Assembly (NCBI GenBank): GCA_036721855.1
Contig: DAIMKF010000035.1
Span: 1-19,187 of the forward strand
Length of the DNA stretch: 19,187 bases
From: JAHDNZ01 sp036721855
GTDB lineage: Bacteria; Bacillota; DTU065
Reading direction: 5' to 3'
In this document: positions 1 through 7,417 of the stretch, piece after piece
How the letters are laid out: each line of letters starts with the position of its first letter
Position numbering within the stretch: the stretch's first letter is position 1
The notes under the pieces: generated by a model
Told to the model about the DNA's origin: nothing
The model's database searches: none
Seen by the model: the letters and a program-made list of their open reading frames with translations, nothing else
Made by a program: the position numbers and the translations under genes

Positions 1-60
1 AAAAAAAGGAGCGTTGCTCCCTACTTTTTTAGTAGTTTTGCAACGGCCCCTTTTTAATAT
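1..60 (-). terminator. Intrinsic terminator of the feo operon, copy 1 of a 50-nt repeat
   Basis: Read on the minus strand, GGGGCCGTTGC (50-40) pairs with GCAACGCTCC (17-8), leaving one C unpaired. An inner stem ACTACT/AGTAGG-side pairs around an A-rich loop, and seven T residues follow at 7-1. It lies 12 bases past the stop of the last feo gene. A T-run also follows the other arm (51-55), so it could work in both directions. The same sequence recurs inverted at 18963-19013. The left edge of the window cuts the flank, so the repeat could extend further. Confidence 0.8.
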
Positions 61-72
61 TATGCTTAAATT

Positions 73-243
73 TTATCTTTCACACTTCTTCTTTAACTTG
101 TTGGAGATTATACATTTTAAGCAATCACCACTGCAACTATAACAGTTAGGTGGTAATTCGAAACCACAACGAGGACATCTTTTGCTAAGCAAGTTTTTCA
201 CCTCAAGCTTAAGCCCACAATTCATACATTTAAGTTCAGCCAT
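73..243 (-). CDS. Small four-CxxC (zinc-ribbon-like) protein of the feo operon
   Basis: A 56-residue protein too short for most gene callers. It begins at ATG 243-241 and ends at TAA 75-73. The ribosome binding site AGGTG (255-251) lies just past the feoB stop, so the gap is only 13 bases and the gene is surely co-transcribed with feoAB. It has four CxxC pairs: C6/C9, C23/C26, C34/C37 and C41/C44, with a lone C54 and a basic tail. The first two pairs are spaced like a zinc ribbon (KCMNCG then RCPRCG). There is no membrane segment, so it is not the usual FeoB-associated Cys-rich membrane protein, nor an obvious FeoC. Binding of zinc or iron, or a regulatory role on FeoB, is inference. I am confident it is a gene and unsure of its function. 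Confidence 0.8.
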   Translation of the reverse strand: MAELKCMNCGLKLEVKNLLSKRCPRCGFELPPNCYSCSGDCLKCIISNKLKKKCER

Positions 244-256
244 TATTTTTCACCTA

Positions 257-2062
257 TTAAATCAGAATTTGGGCCATAACCCCACCAACCAAAAAAGCAG
301 CCCCTATACAGCTAACAAAAACAGCTACACCTTGCTTTAAACCTCTCTCTTTTAAAATAACCACAATACTAGCTATACAAGGAACAAATAAAGTAAGAGT
401 TGTCATAGCCACTAGAGTCTGTTCTCTAGTCAGAGCCATATTAAAAAACCCTGCAGCCCCGAAATCTCTTCTGATAATACCCATAACAAAAGCTGTGGCT
501 GCTTCTTTAGGTAATTTCATCCAAGTTACCACTAAAGGAGCCGCTAGTTGTTGCAGTATTTCAAGCACACCTGTAATCTGAAGCAAACCAATTAATAAAG
601 AACCTATAGCAAATAAAGGGCCTGCTTCTGTTAAAAAATGCAGTGATTTACTCCAGGTTTTTTGCCAAACATTTTTCCAAAGAGGCAAACGCATTGGCGG
701 GATATCTATCAAAAGATCAGTCGTTTTGCCTGGTAGAAGTTTATTTAGAATAGTTCCTGCCAACAAGAAGATAGCAAGCATTATTATGATATAAGCAAAA
801 AAATAACCAAAACCTAATGCCGAAAGCATCGCTGTTATTACACCCATCTGAGCTGAGCAGGGAATTGTAAGACTTAAAAGTACTATGGCAATCAATCTTT
901 CCCTATCAGAACCTAAAATTCGGGTACTGATTGAAGCCATGGTAACACAGCCAAAACCCAGTATCATTGGTATTACTGCTCTACCGTTTAATCCAACCAT
1001 ATGGAAACTTCTATCCAAAAGAGCAGCAACCCTGGGTAAATAACCTGAATCTTCAAGAACAGATAACAATAAATAAAAAGCCACTACTAAAGGAAGCAAT
1101 AAACCTACTATATAAGTGATCGTCATGGTCAAAACACCAAACTCACCTACAAGCAGTTGCCCAAACGCTGAATCAAGTGATATAAATCCTCCCACTATGT
1201 TTCTTATCCAAGGCTCATAATAGCTGGTCATAAGCCCCTCTAAAAAATCTACCACCGTACCTGCTGCAAACACGCCAATAAGCTTATAAGCCATAAAAAG
1301 GATAAGAAAAAGGACAGGTACACCAACAGCTGGCTTAATCAGCTTATCTCCTAACTTTTCGGCAAAACTGGTTTTCCCATTTTTATAACTAACTATTTTT
1401 TTACAGATCGCATCTACCTGTTTTCTTCTAATAAAATATATCTCTTCTCTTTTATTAGGAATATTGTCGATTTCCAAGTCAGCTTCTAAAGCTAATAGCA
1501 AGTTGGCCTCAGAAAGATTCTCCAAAGAAAAAGTCGCCATTAGTTTTTTGATTTCAGGACTTTTCTTGCCTTTACGTGCTTTAGTAAGGGACTTAGTCAT
1601 TTCATCAAAGCCAATTTCATGTGCTGCTGTAATTGGAACTACCGGAACACCCAAAATAACCTCCAGAGCTTCTAAATCCAGTTCAATACCCTGTCTCTTA
1701 ACTTCATCCATCATGTTTACAGCAACAACGAGCGGAATTCCCATTTCAGCTAATTGTAAAGTTAAAAAAAGATCTCTTTCTAAATGAACCCCATCAACAA
1801 TATTTAAAAGTAGATCTGCCTGCAGGATAACGTCACGGGCAACTTTTTCCTCGTCATTAAAAGAAGACACACCATATATGCCAGGAGTGTCCAGGACCCT
1901 ATAGTTTTTATAACTACCTTGAGATATATCTACAGTTGTGCCCGGAAAATTGGAAACATCAACATACATCCCTGTAAGATGGTTAAAGACTACTGATTTA
2001 CCCACATTTGGATTGCCCACTAAAACCAGGCGCTTAGTTCCATCTTTGAGGTTTTTTTCCAC
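257..2062 (-). CDS. feoB: Ferrous iron transport protein B (FeoB), short form
   Basis: GTP-dependent inner-membrane Fe(II) transporter of 601 residues. The N-terminal G domain shows G1 GNPNVGKS (16-23), G2 around NFPGTT (38-43), G3 DTPG (58-61), G4 NMMD (116-119) and G5 around ITA (144-146). A helical linker follows (about 160-240), then about eight hydrophobic segments (about 247-600). Gate-region cysteines are seen at 372 (GFGCVTM), 402 (IPCSAQ) and 562 (VPCIAS), and MGIIRRDFG (527-535) is a conserved FeoB block. It is shorter than the usual 650-770 residues. GFGCVTM replaces the classical GFGCNVPA, placing it in a variant branch also seen in anaerobes. Start is GTG 2062-2060 with AAGGGAG upstream; it overlaps feoA by 29 bases, implying translational coupling. 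Substrate Fe(II) is inferred from family and the feoA neighbour. Confidence 0.95.
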   Translation of the reverse strand: MEKNLKDGTKRLVLVGNPNVGKSVVFNHLTGMYVDVSNFPGTTVDISQGSYKNYRVLDTPGIYGVSSFNDEEKVARDVILQADLLLNIVDGVHLERDLFLTLQLAEMGIPLVVAVNMMDEVKRQGIELDLEALEVILGVPVVPITAAHEIGFDEMTKSLTKARKGKKSPEIKKLMATFSLENLSEANLLLALEADLEIDNIPNKREEIYFIRRKQVDAICKKIVSYKNGKTSFAEKLGDKLIKPAVGVPVLFLILFMAYKLIGVFAAGTVVDFLEGLMTSYYEPWIRNIVGGFISLDSAFGQLLVGEFGVLTMTITYIVGLLLPLVVAFYLLLSVLEDSGYLPRVAALLDRSFHMVGLNGRAVIPMILGFGCVTMASISTRILGSDRERLIAIVLLSLTIPCSAQMGVITAMLSALGFGYFFAYIIIMLAIFLLAGTILNKLLPGKTTDLLIDIPPMRLPLWKNVWQKTWSKSLHFLTEAGPLFAIGSLLIGLLQITGVLEILQQLAAPLVVTWMKLPKEAATAFVMGIIRRDFGAAGFFNMALTREQTLVAMTTLTLFVPCIASIVVILKERGLKQGVAVFVSCIGAAFLVGGVMAQILI

Positions 2063-2297
2063 CTTTTTCCACTCCCTTTTCCAAACATTTAATGTTTATT
2101 CGAGCAGCTAAGGCTTCGCCTATAGCTATTTGCTGCATATTTTTTTTAATAATAACAGGTCCTCTTGGGAGCTTATGCACACAAACAATCTCTGTGCCAG
2201 GTATTAATCCGAGCCGGATAGCTTGAGAACGTACTAAACCTTCTGGTAAATCTTGCAATAGAGCTTTTTGCCCGGGTATAAGTTGATTTAATGTCAT
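2034..2297 (-). CDS. feoA: Ferrous iron transport protein A (FeoA)
   Basis: Small cytoplasmic SH3-like protein that accompanies FeoB and is thought to modulate it. I place the start at ATG 2297-2295 because AAGGAGGGG (2312-2304) sits six bases upstream; this gives 87 residues. An upstream in-frame ATG would add 11 residues but would place the binding site inside the coding region. The core shows the family pattern: MTLNQLIPGQKA at the N-terminus, RLGLIPGTEI (28-37), then strands ending in IAIGEALAARI (57-67). The tail (about 70-87) is a basic, glycine/lysine-rich extension. It is the first gene of the operon, directly behind the promoter and operator at 2314-2362, and its 3' end overlaps feoB. 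Confidence 0.93.
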   Translation of the reverse strand: MTLNQLIPGQKALLQDLPEGLVRSQAIRLGLIPGTEIVCVHKLPRGPVIIKKNMQQIAIGEALAARINIKCLEKGVEKGGKKPQRWN

Positions 2298-2313
2298 AAA
2301 ACGCCCCTCCTTG

Positions 2314-2330
2314 TTGAGATTGTTTCTCAA
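2314..2330 (-). promoter_or_regulatory. Palindromic operator over the feo transcription start
   Basis: TTGAGAAACAATCTCAA is an inverted repeat of TTGAGA and TCTCAA around five bases. It begins four bases after the -10 hexamer and ends just before the feoA ribosome binding site, so a bound repressor would block initiation. ATTCTCAAAT in the promoter spacer is a further half-site. An iron-responsive repressor (Fur or DtxR type) is the natural candidate from context. The sequence is not a clear match to either textbook box, so the regulator's identity is inference. Confidence 0.65.
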
Positions 2331-2333
2331 TAA

Positions 2334-2362
2334 AGAGTACCCTATTTGAGAATGTTTGTCAA
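2334..2362 (-). promoter_or_regulatory. feoAB promoter
   Basis: On the minus strand TTGACA (2362-2357) and TACTCT (2339-2334) are separated by exactly 17 bases. This is a near-consensus vegetative promoter, with the expected start about 2327, inside the palindromic operator. Confidence 0.75.
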
Positions 2363-2454
2363 CTATCAGATGGGTTAAAAGGATATTTTTTTACTAAAGT
2401 TAATTATGATATCAATAGTGTCTGCGTTCAATTAGATAATTTAAATTACTGGAG

Positions 2455-3621
2455 GTGTGGAAACTGTTTGTAATATTTTTGTTATTCTTTCTGTTAACTC
2501 CACAAGTCTTAGGAGTTCTACCTGAGGTTTTACCCGAGGATGTAGGGGTTTGCTCCAACCGTCTTCTCTATGCTGAGCAAATAATCTCAGATGGCCTCAA
2601 AGAGAATAGTTACCCTGGTGCTGTAGTTGTAGCCGGTAGACATGGTAAAATCTTTTTTTCCAAAGCCTATGGTAATAAAGTAATTACCCCCGAAATAGTT
2701 CCCACAGAAATTGATACCATTTACGACTTAGCCTCTCTGACTAAGATCTTTACAGCTACAGCTGTTATGCTCTTGGTTGAACGAGGCCAACTCCTTTTAA
2801 GTGACAAAGTGACTTCATTTTACCCGCGTTTTGCCCGTTACGGTAAAGCTGATATTACTATCGAACAACTTCTTTTGCATACATCTGGGTTGCCTGCTTG
2901 GCTTGCGCTTTATAAAACTGTAGATAATAAAGAAGCTGCCCTCAATGAAATTTTCTATCTAAAGCCAGAGGCAAAACCGGGCGAAGCCTATATTTACTCC
3001 GACCTTGGTTATATGTTACTTGGCTTTATTGTTGAGAAAATTACGCAAACTACCATTGATGACTTTATTAAAAAAGAGATCCTCACTCCCTTGAAAATGA
3101 ATGATTCCATGTATAATCCACCGTCTGAGTTTAGAGAAAGATGTGCTGCTACAGAATATGACAATCACTACCGTAAAAGACTTATCTGGGGTGAAGCCCA
3201 CGATGAAAACGCCTTTGCCATCGGAGGCGCTAGTGGGCATGCAGGTCTGTTTTCAACTGCCTCCGACCTTGCCAGATTCTGTCAAATGTTCCTTAACTTG
3301 GGTGAGTTAGACGGAGTAAGAATTTTAAGTCCTCTTACTGTATTATTAATGACGCAAAACCATTTATCTTACTTTTTAGGTGTAAAACGTGGTTATGGTT
3401 GGTATATCTCAACTTCCTTGCGTGGCGATATTTTCCCCCTTGGTTCTTATGGGCATACCGGTTTTACGGGAACCTCAATCTGGATTGATCCTTTCTCTGA
3501 TTCCTTTTCCATAATTCTAACCAATAGAGTCCACCCCAGTCGAGATAATAATGCTCTTACTACTATAAGAGCTAAATTCCATAATCCCCTTGCAGCAGCT
3601 ATTGTTGATCTTTTTAACTGA
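2455..3621 (+). CDS. Exported serine hydrolase, beta-lactamase/PBP4-like family
   Basis: Penicillin-recognising serine hydrolase fold, 388 residues. An N-terminal hydrophobic segment (about 3-20, ending QVLG) looks like a signal peptide. Catalytic motifs are visible: S94-L-T-K97 (SxxK nucleophile and base), Y181-S-D183 (YxN equivalent) and H334-T-G336 (KTG equivalent). The block AHDENAFAIGGASGHAGLFST (248-268, part) is typical of the YbbE-like esterases linked to peptidoglycan turnover. A role in cell-wall breakdown, or as a D-aminopeptidase or esterase, is inference; true beta-lactamase activity is not implied. The start is awkward: GTG 2455-2457 lies inside GGAGGTG, so that GTG cannot use this binding site. 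CTG 2464, six bases after GGAGGTG, is a possible non-standard alternative. It stands alone, divergent from feo and convergent with the ZIP gene. Confidence 0.9.
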   Translation: MWKLFVIFLLFFLLTPQVLGVLPEVLPEDVGVCSNRLLYAEQIISDGLKENSYPGAVVVAGRHGKIFFSKAYGNKVITPEIVPTEIDTIYDLASLTKIFTATAVMLLVERGQLLLSDKVTSFYPRFARYGKADITIEQLLLHTSGLPAWLALYKTVDNKEAALNEIFYLKPEAKPGEAYIYSDLGYMLLGFIVEKITQTTIDDFIKKEILTPLKMNDSMYNPPSEFRERCAATEYDNHYRKRLIWGEAHDENAFAIGGASGHAGLFSTASDLARFCQMFLNLGELDGVRILSPLTVLLMTQNHLSYFLGVKRGYGWYISTSLRGDIFPLGSYGHTGFTGTSIWIDPFSDSFSIILTNRVHPSRDNNALTTIRAKFHNPLAAAIVDLFN

Positions 3622-3703
3622 TTAATTTTTTATCTTTACAATCGGTTATTAGCTCTCAAACCGTTAATATACCTCCATAACTAAAAAACAATTACTCTGG
3701 TTG

Positions 3704-3738
3704 AAAAAACCCGTTAACGAAGATGTTAACGGGTTTTT
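3704..3738. terminator. Bidirectional terminator between the serine hydrolase and ZIP genes
   Basis: CCCGTTAAC (3710-3718) and GTTAACGGG (3725-3733) form a 9-bp stem with a six-base loop. Five T follow on the plus strand (3734-3738) and six A precede it (3704-3709), giving a T-run on the minus strand as well. The ZIP stop codon overlaps the distal T-run. Confidence 0.88.
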
Positions 3739-4477
3739 AACCTAGAAATATACTGTTTATTACTAACATAAAGATTACCCCAAATACAAAAAAGTAAGTG
3801 GCTGCTTTTTCATAACCGTGACCGTGAGACTCTGGAATCATCTCTTTAAAAACAACATAAAGCATAGCCCCGGCTGCAAAGGCTAAAGAAAAAGGTATGA
3901 TCGCTTTTAGCTGGCTAACTAATAACATGCCCAAAAGGGCTGCAATTGGTTCTACAATGCCTGTTAAAGTAGCTAAAAGGATAATCTTCCAACCAGGCAT
4001 TTTAGTCTCTATTAGAGGAGCTGCAACAACTAAACCTTCGGGAGCATTTTGTACCCCTATAGCAATAGCTAATGCGATTCCCATACCTTTGGAATTTGAC
4101 GCAAAGCCCACACCAACGGCTAACCCTTCAGGGATATTGTGAAGAGTAATGGCTGTAAGTAGCAGAAGGGTTTTGCGTCCCATATCTTGCTCTTTACTGC
4201 CAAAATATTTTTCAAAGTCCATCTCTGGCATACATCTTTCAAACAAACCCAAAATGAGCGCTCCTGCCATAATTCCTATTACTACCTGAAAGATTGAACC
4301 TGTTTGCATGGCAGGCATTATTAAATTAAAGGTACTTGCCGCCACCATTACACCTGCTGCAAATGCCAAAAGAAGGTCTCTTACTTGGTGAGAGATCTGC
4401 CTTAAAAACAGAATTGGCAAGGCTCCTAATCCAGTAGCTAATCCTGCGCCCAAACTGGCTATAAACGCTTGAACCAT
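3737..4477 (-). CDS. ZIP family divalent metal transporter (GufA-like)
   Basis: Inner-membrane ZIP-type transporter, probably for zinc or related divalent metals, 246 residues. The start is ATG 4477-4475, six bases after AAGGAGG; an upstream in-frame start (4531) would place this binding site within the gene and add a non-hydrophobic stretch. About eight hydrophobic segments are seen. The metal site of the family is clear: H113-N-I-P-E-G118 in the fourth segment and N144-A-P-E-G148 in the fifth, then E176-P. A late KEMIPESHGHG (211-221) supplies extra histidines. The histidine-rich loop of many eukaryotic ZIPs is absent; the cytoplasmic loop (84-100) is acidic. The gene has its own leader and shares a terminator with the serine hydrolase. 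The metal cannot be assigned from sequence alone. Confidence 0.92.
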   Translation of the reverse strand: MVQAFIASLGAGLATGLGALPILFLRQISHQVRDLLLAFAAGVMVAASTFNLIMPAMQTGSIFQVVIGIMAGALILGLFERCMPEMDFEKYFGSKEQDMGRKTLLLLTAITLHNIPEGLAVGVGFASNSKGMGIALAIAIGVQNAPEGLVVAAPLIETKMPGWKIILLATLTGIVEPIAALLGMLLVSQLKAIIPFSLAFAAGAMLYVVFKEMIPESHGHGYEKAATYFFVFGVIFMLVINSIFLG

Positions 4478-4542
4478 AACAGGCCTCCTTGTACAATAGT
4501 ATAAACATTCTTTCAATGACTTTTGCCTCAATTGACATGTAT

Positions 4543-4670
4543 CTGCCTAAGCAGCTTCTGTAGTAAAAAGTTCTATTTTTACAGAGTCGCTTCCCCCGTT
4601 GTTTAGATGGGCTACCCCCTTCAGTAGATTAAAAACAAAGCCAGTGTCTTTTAGTCCAACACTTAGGCAG
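4543..4670. repeat. Spaced 9-bp inverted repeat in the ZIP-DUF1054 gap
   Basis: CTGCCTAAG (4543-4551) recurs inverted as CTTAGGCAG (4662-4670), spanning most of the 197-base gap between the two minus-strand genes. The DNA between holds only weak hairpins, including AGTGT/ACACT followed by a T-rich stretch that could end DUF1054 transcripts. No ORF or mobile element can be supported. It may be chance. Confidence 0.25.
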
Positions 4671-4674
4671 CCTT

Positions 4675-5256
4675 TTAGACTCTCTTTCTAACATATTGAT
4701 AAAGTGGCCAAACAGCTGCAATCTCATCTAGTGACCACTTAAGCCATTCGTTTTTCGACTCACCTGGTACACCATCTAAGACAGTACCGATTTCCAAACC
4801 ATAACTTGTCCTGGTTAATACTTCTAAAATATTTTCCCGATCTGTTTCTACCGGATTTTCTCCCTTTATTATCCAAATATGCTTTAATGACTCAAGTTTA
4901 GACACTGCTTCAACTAAAAGCTTCTTTTCTGGCGATTGTGCCTTGGCAATACACTTGACAAATGAGCCATAATATCCCACACCCACCGCCAGATGAACAT
5001 ACATCTTATAACCTTTTTTAGATGGACTTAGAGCAACCCACGTCTCATCGGGAGGGTTGACTGTTCTCCTAGCATGCTTTGCTACATGAGGATAAAGGTT
5101 TTGACCTGTTTGTGGAGTTAATTCATCTACCAATTGCTCTCCAAGAATAGTTAGTGCTGGGGTAATTCTTTTTTTGATCTCTTGCATACGTTCTTCAAAG
5201 CTAGGTATGGTAAATATATCTAATTCCCTAGAAGTGATTGTTAGCTCCTGACTCAC
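4675..5256 (-). CDS. DUF1054 (YktB-like) protein
   Basis: Cytoplasmic protein of 193 residues, close to the usual size of the Bacillus YktB family. The diagnostic stretch HVAKHARRTVNPPDETWVAL (56-75) is nearly the family consensus, followed by SPSKKGYKMYVHLAVGVGYYG. The C-terminal half (about 110-190) is alpha/beta without motifs I recognise. The family has no established biochemical role, so none is given here. Start is GTG 5256-5254 behind GAGGGAT. It is transcribed alone from the promoter at 5289-5317. Neighbours are unrelated, so context adds nothing about function. Confidence 0.92.
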   Translation of the reverse strand: MSQELTITSRELDIFTIPSFEERMQEIKKRITPALTILGEQLVDELTPQTGQNLYPHVAKHARRTVNPPDETWVALSPSKKGYKMYVHLAVGVGYYGSFVKCIAKAQSPEKKLLVEAVSKLESLKHIWIIKGENPVETDRENILEVLTRTSYGLEIGTVLDGVPGESKNEWLKWSLDEIAAVWPLYQYVRKRV

Positions 5257-5288
5257 TTTAATCCCTCATTTCTTTCTCGACCTATTTT

Positions 5289-5317
5289 TTAATACCCACA
5301 TTGGTAGGTGGTTGTAA
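5289..5317 (-). promoter_or_regulatory. Promoter of the DUF1054 gene
   Basis: On the minus strand TTACAA (5317-5312) and TATTAA (5294-5289) are 17 bases apart, about 33 bases upstream of the GTG start. The rest of the gap (5318-5464) is AT-rich and holds only short AGTC/GACT-type hairpins. Confidence 0.55.
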
Positions 5318-5459
5318 CTTTTTTTGCACTCTTTCTTAAGTACTGCTGCCACTAAATTTAACAGGGTTAAAACTCTTTTTATTGGAATCTAGTCAAAAAG
5401 ACTTTTTATCCTTGGGTTTTATAGTGATTAAAAAACATTCAAGTCCAAGCTTGAGTTAA

Positions 5460-5484
5460 ATAAAAGCCCCGGAAATCCGGGGCT
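5460..5484 (-). terminator. Terminator after the ADP-ribosylglycohydrolase gene
   Basis: AGCCCCGG (5484-5477) and CCGGGGCT (5472-5465) form a perfect 8-bp GC-rich stem with a four-base loop, followed on the minus strand by TTTTATTT. It begins four bases past the stop codon. Confidence 0.88.
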
Positions 5485-5488
5485 AACC

Positions 5489-6790
5489 TTATTTTTGGGC
5501 TAAATTAAATGTTTGTTTAGCTAAATCGGAGATCTTCACTTTATTATAACCTTGCACACCAGTGTAAAGGGTGTTGTTGATAGGGTCTGTCCATTTTGCC
5601 GGTAATTTATTGGCTCCAAGCATAGTTCCTAGAATAGAACCGGCTGTTGCACCATTACAATCTGTATCCCAGCCACCCATTACTGCAATGGAAATTGTTT
5701 TGGAAAAGTCTTTTTGACCATAAACCAATCCGGCCACAACTATCAAAGCATTGTTTATAGTATGAACGGGATTATAGGATCCATATTTTTGCCAAATAAA
5801 ATCGAGACCTTTTTCGAAATCGGTTTCCTGTTGTGCATAATTTAAAAGATCACAAACAGCTGCAGCCAGGCGACAATTTTTAGGGATCTGACCTAAACCA
5901 GCTTCGATAACCTCTGCGATTGAATCGGTTGCAAATGCAGCTGCAATAGCTGCAGCGACAAACATTTCCCCGTAGATACCATTTTTAGTGTGGGAAATAC
6001 AAGCATCTCGATAGGCATATTCAGCAGCAAGCTCTGGATTTCCGGGAGCAATATAGCCCCAAAAATCAGCTCTAATTTGAGCGCCAATCCATTCACGATA
6101 TGGATTTCTATAAAAACCGGATTCCGGTGGGGAAATAAGGTTTAAAAAGTTGCGATAAGCTACTCTTTCGGCAGTAAAGGTATGCGATACAGGAAGTTGG
6201 TTCATCCAGGCATTAGCAACATTAACCGGGGTAAAGTCATGGCCATGTTTTTTTACAATATCCAGCCCGATTACAGTATAGTTTAAATCATCGTCTTCTG
6301 GCATACCATCGAAATTTGCGTAGCGATAATCTTTAAGTGATGGATCAAGGCCATGTTTTTTCATAAATTCATCTGAGTAATCAAAATCAACATATGAATT
6401 CATCGGGTAGCGTTTAGCCTCTTGGAGTAGAGCTTTAATACCTTGTCTTCCTTTTTGCATGCCAAAGCCTTCCCATGGCTTACCCAGCCAACAACCTGCC
6501 GCTCTACCTAACCATGAGCCGTTTAATCTATCTAGCAATTGTTCATCGGTAAGATCTAGTTTTTTTAGTTTGTTAGTTTCCGGACGTTTTTTACAAATAG
6601 CAGCTAAAGAATCCGGTTCATCATAGGGAAAGTCTGGTTTTACAGATCTCTGTTGCAGTTGATCGAGAGCCTCCAGGGCCTTTTGGCCATCTAGATTGGC
6701 TTCAATTCCTGATGTATCCTTACCCTCTTCTTTAGCTTGGATAAGTTCCAGGCGCAACATTTCTTTGGGGAAAAAATAATCAATAAGCAA
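5489..6790 (-). CDS. ADP-ribosylglycohydrolase family protein
   Basis: DraG/ARH-type hydrolase of 433 residues, expected to be cytoplasmic and to use two divalent metals to remove ADP-ribose or a related N- or O-glycosidic group. The catalytic domain (about 85-420) starts with NGSWLGRAAGCWLGKPWEG (90-108). Metal-binding acidic clusters are present: E165-D-D-D168 and the C-terminal G373-W-D-T-D-C-N-G380. S266-H267 and NGIYGEMF (270-277) match the family's middle block. The first 80 or so residues are a charged helical extension that the minimal DraG fold lacks. TTG 6790-6788 is chosen as start because GGAGG lies seven bases upstream. It begins two bases after the GNAT stop, so the two are translationally linked. 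Substrate unknown: no DraT or ADP-ribosyltransferase partner is visible in the window. Confidence 0.9.
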   Translation of the reverse strand: MLIDYFFPKEMLRLELIQAKEEGKDTSGIEANLDGQKALEALDQLQQRSVKPDFPYDEPDSLAAICKKRPETNKLKKLDLTDEQLLDRLNGSWLGRAAGCWLGKPWEGFGMQKGRQGIKALLQEAKRYPMNSYVDFDYSDEFMKKHGLDPSLKDYRYANFDGMPEDDDLNYTVIGLDIVKKHGHDFTPVNVANAWMNQLPVSHTFTAERVAYRNFLNLISPPESGFYRNPYREWIGAQIRADFWGYIAPGNPELAAEYAYRDACISHTKNGIYGEMFVAAAIAAAFATDSIAEVIEAGLGQIPKNCRLAAAVCDLLNYAQQETDFEKGLDFIWQKYGSYNPVHTINNALIVVAGLVYGQKDFSKTISIAVMGGWDTDCNGATAGSILGTMLGANKLPAKWTDPINNTLYTGVQGYNKVKISDLAKQTFNLAQK

Positions 6791-6792
6791 CC

Positions 6793-7344
6793 TTATACCT
6801 CCTTATATTCTCCTGTAGTTAAATATTTTTGCATCTCCCACCTTGTAACTGTGTACCCTAGGCTTTTATAAAGATTAACAGCAGGTATATTAGTAACAGT
6901 AACAAGTAGTTTTACGCTTTTGGTCTTACGGCTTTTAAAGTACTGCTCTCCTTTTTCCATAAGTGTTCTACCAAATCCTTTTCCTCTTAAAGCGGGAATG
7001 AGGTATATTTCTTCTACTGAGCCAAATATGCCATATTCGTTAGTATCATAAATTCTACACCAAATAAATCCCCCTAAAATACCCGGTGCAATCTCTAAAA
7101 CATATATCGCATGTTCATTGGGATTTCCGGCTGCTTCATTAAGCCTGCGTCTTTGCTCCTTGAGAAAAAAAACATTTAGTTGAAAACCTTGAAAGTTGCT
7201 GGTAAAGAGATCTTCTTGCCAGCTAAGAAGAGAGTCTAGATCGGTTTTAAGGTTAAATTCTCTAACTTTTGGCTCTTGTATTTTATCTTCAACTCTTTTA
7301 GTTGCCAGATTTAATATCTTCTGGAACAGGCTTTCTTTTTTCAT
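6793..7344 (-). CDS. GNAT family N-acetyltransferase
   Basis: Acetyl-CoA-dependent acyltransferase of 183 residues. After a basic N-terminal helix (1-25) comes a standard GNAT fold (about 28-175). The acetyl-CoA pyrophosphate loop is R120-G-K-G-F-G125 after strand 4 (VEEIYLIPALR), and the motif B helix is NIPAVNLYKSLGY (152-164). The acceptor cannot be predicted. It follows the TPR gene by 73 bases without a terminator and precedes the ADP-ribosylglycohydrolase by two bases, so the three probably form one transcript. The start ATG 7344-7342 has no ribosome binding site in the normal window; the nearest, GGGGGAG, is about 37 bases upstream across a perfect-ended hairpin (see separate entry). 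No other in-frame start exists before the upstream stop. Confidence 0.9.
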   Translation of the reverse strand: MKKESLFQKILNLATKRVEDKIQEPKVREFNLKTDLDSLLSWQEDLFTSNFQGFQLNVFFLKEQRRRLNEAAGNPNEHAIYVLEIAPGILGGFIWCRIYDTNEYGIFGSVEEIYLIPALRGKGFGRTLMEKGEQYFKSRKTKSVKLLVTVTNIPAVNLYKSLGYTVTRWEMQKYLTTGEYKEV

Positions 7345-7390
7345 GGTAACGGGACTCGAGTATAGTTCGAGTTACCTTAACTCCCCCTTC
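7345..7390 (-). promoter_or_regulatory. Hairpin between a distant ribosome binding site and the GNAT start
   Basis: Read 5' to 3' on the minus strand: AAGGGGGAG (7389-7381), TTAA, then an inverted repeat. GGTA (7376-7373) pairs with TACC (7348-7345), and ACTCGA (7372-7367) pairs with TCGAGT (7359-7354). The hairpin ends exactly at the base before ATG. If folded, it would bring the purine-rich site to four bases from the start. A TATACT hexamer lies partly in the loop (7366-7361), so an operator or promoter reading is also possible, but no -35 element stands 15-19 bases upstream. Confidence 0.55.
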
Positions 7391-7417
7391 AGAGTGAGAT
7401 ATTTTGACCCAAATTAG

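Noticed and set aside
2363..2454. Promoter for the serine hydrolase gene
   Set aside because: Several TATGAT or TAGATAAT-like hexamers exist, but none has a credible -35 at 16-18 bases.
4478..4674. Small mobile element between the 9-bp inverted repeats
   Set aside because: No target duplication, no second copy in the window and no internal structure; kept only as a weak repeat.
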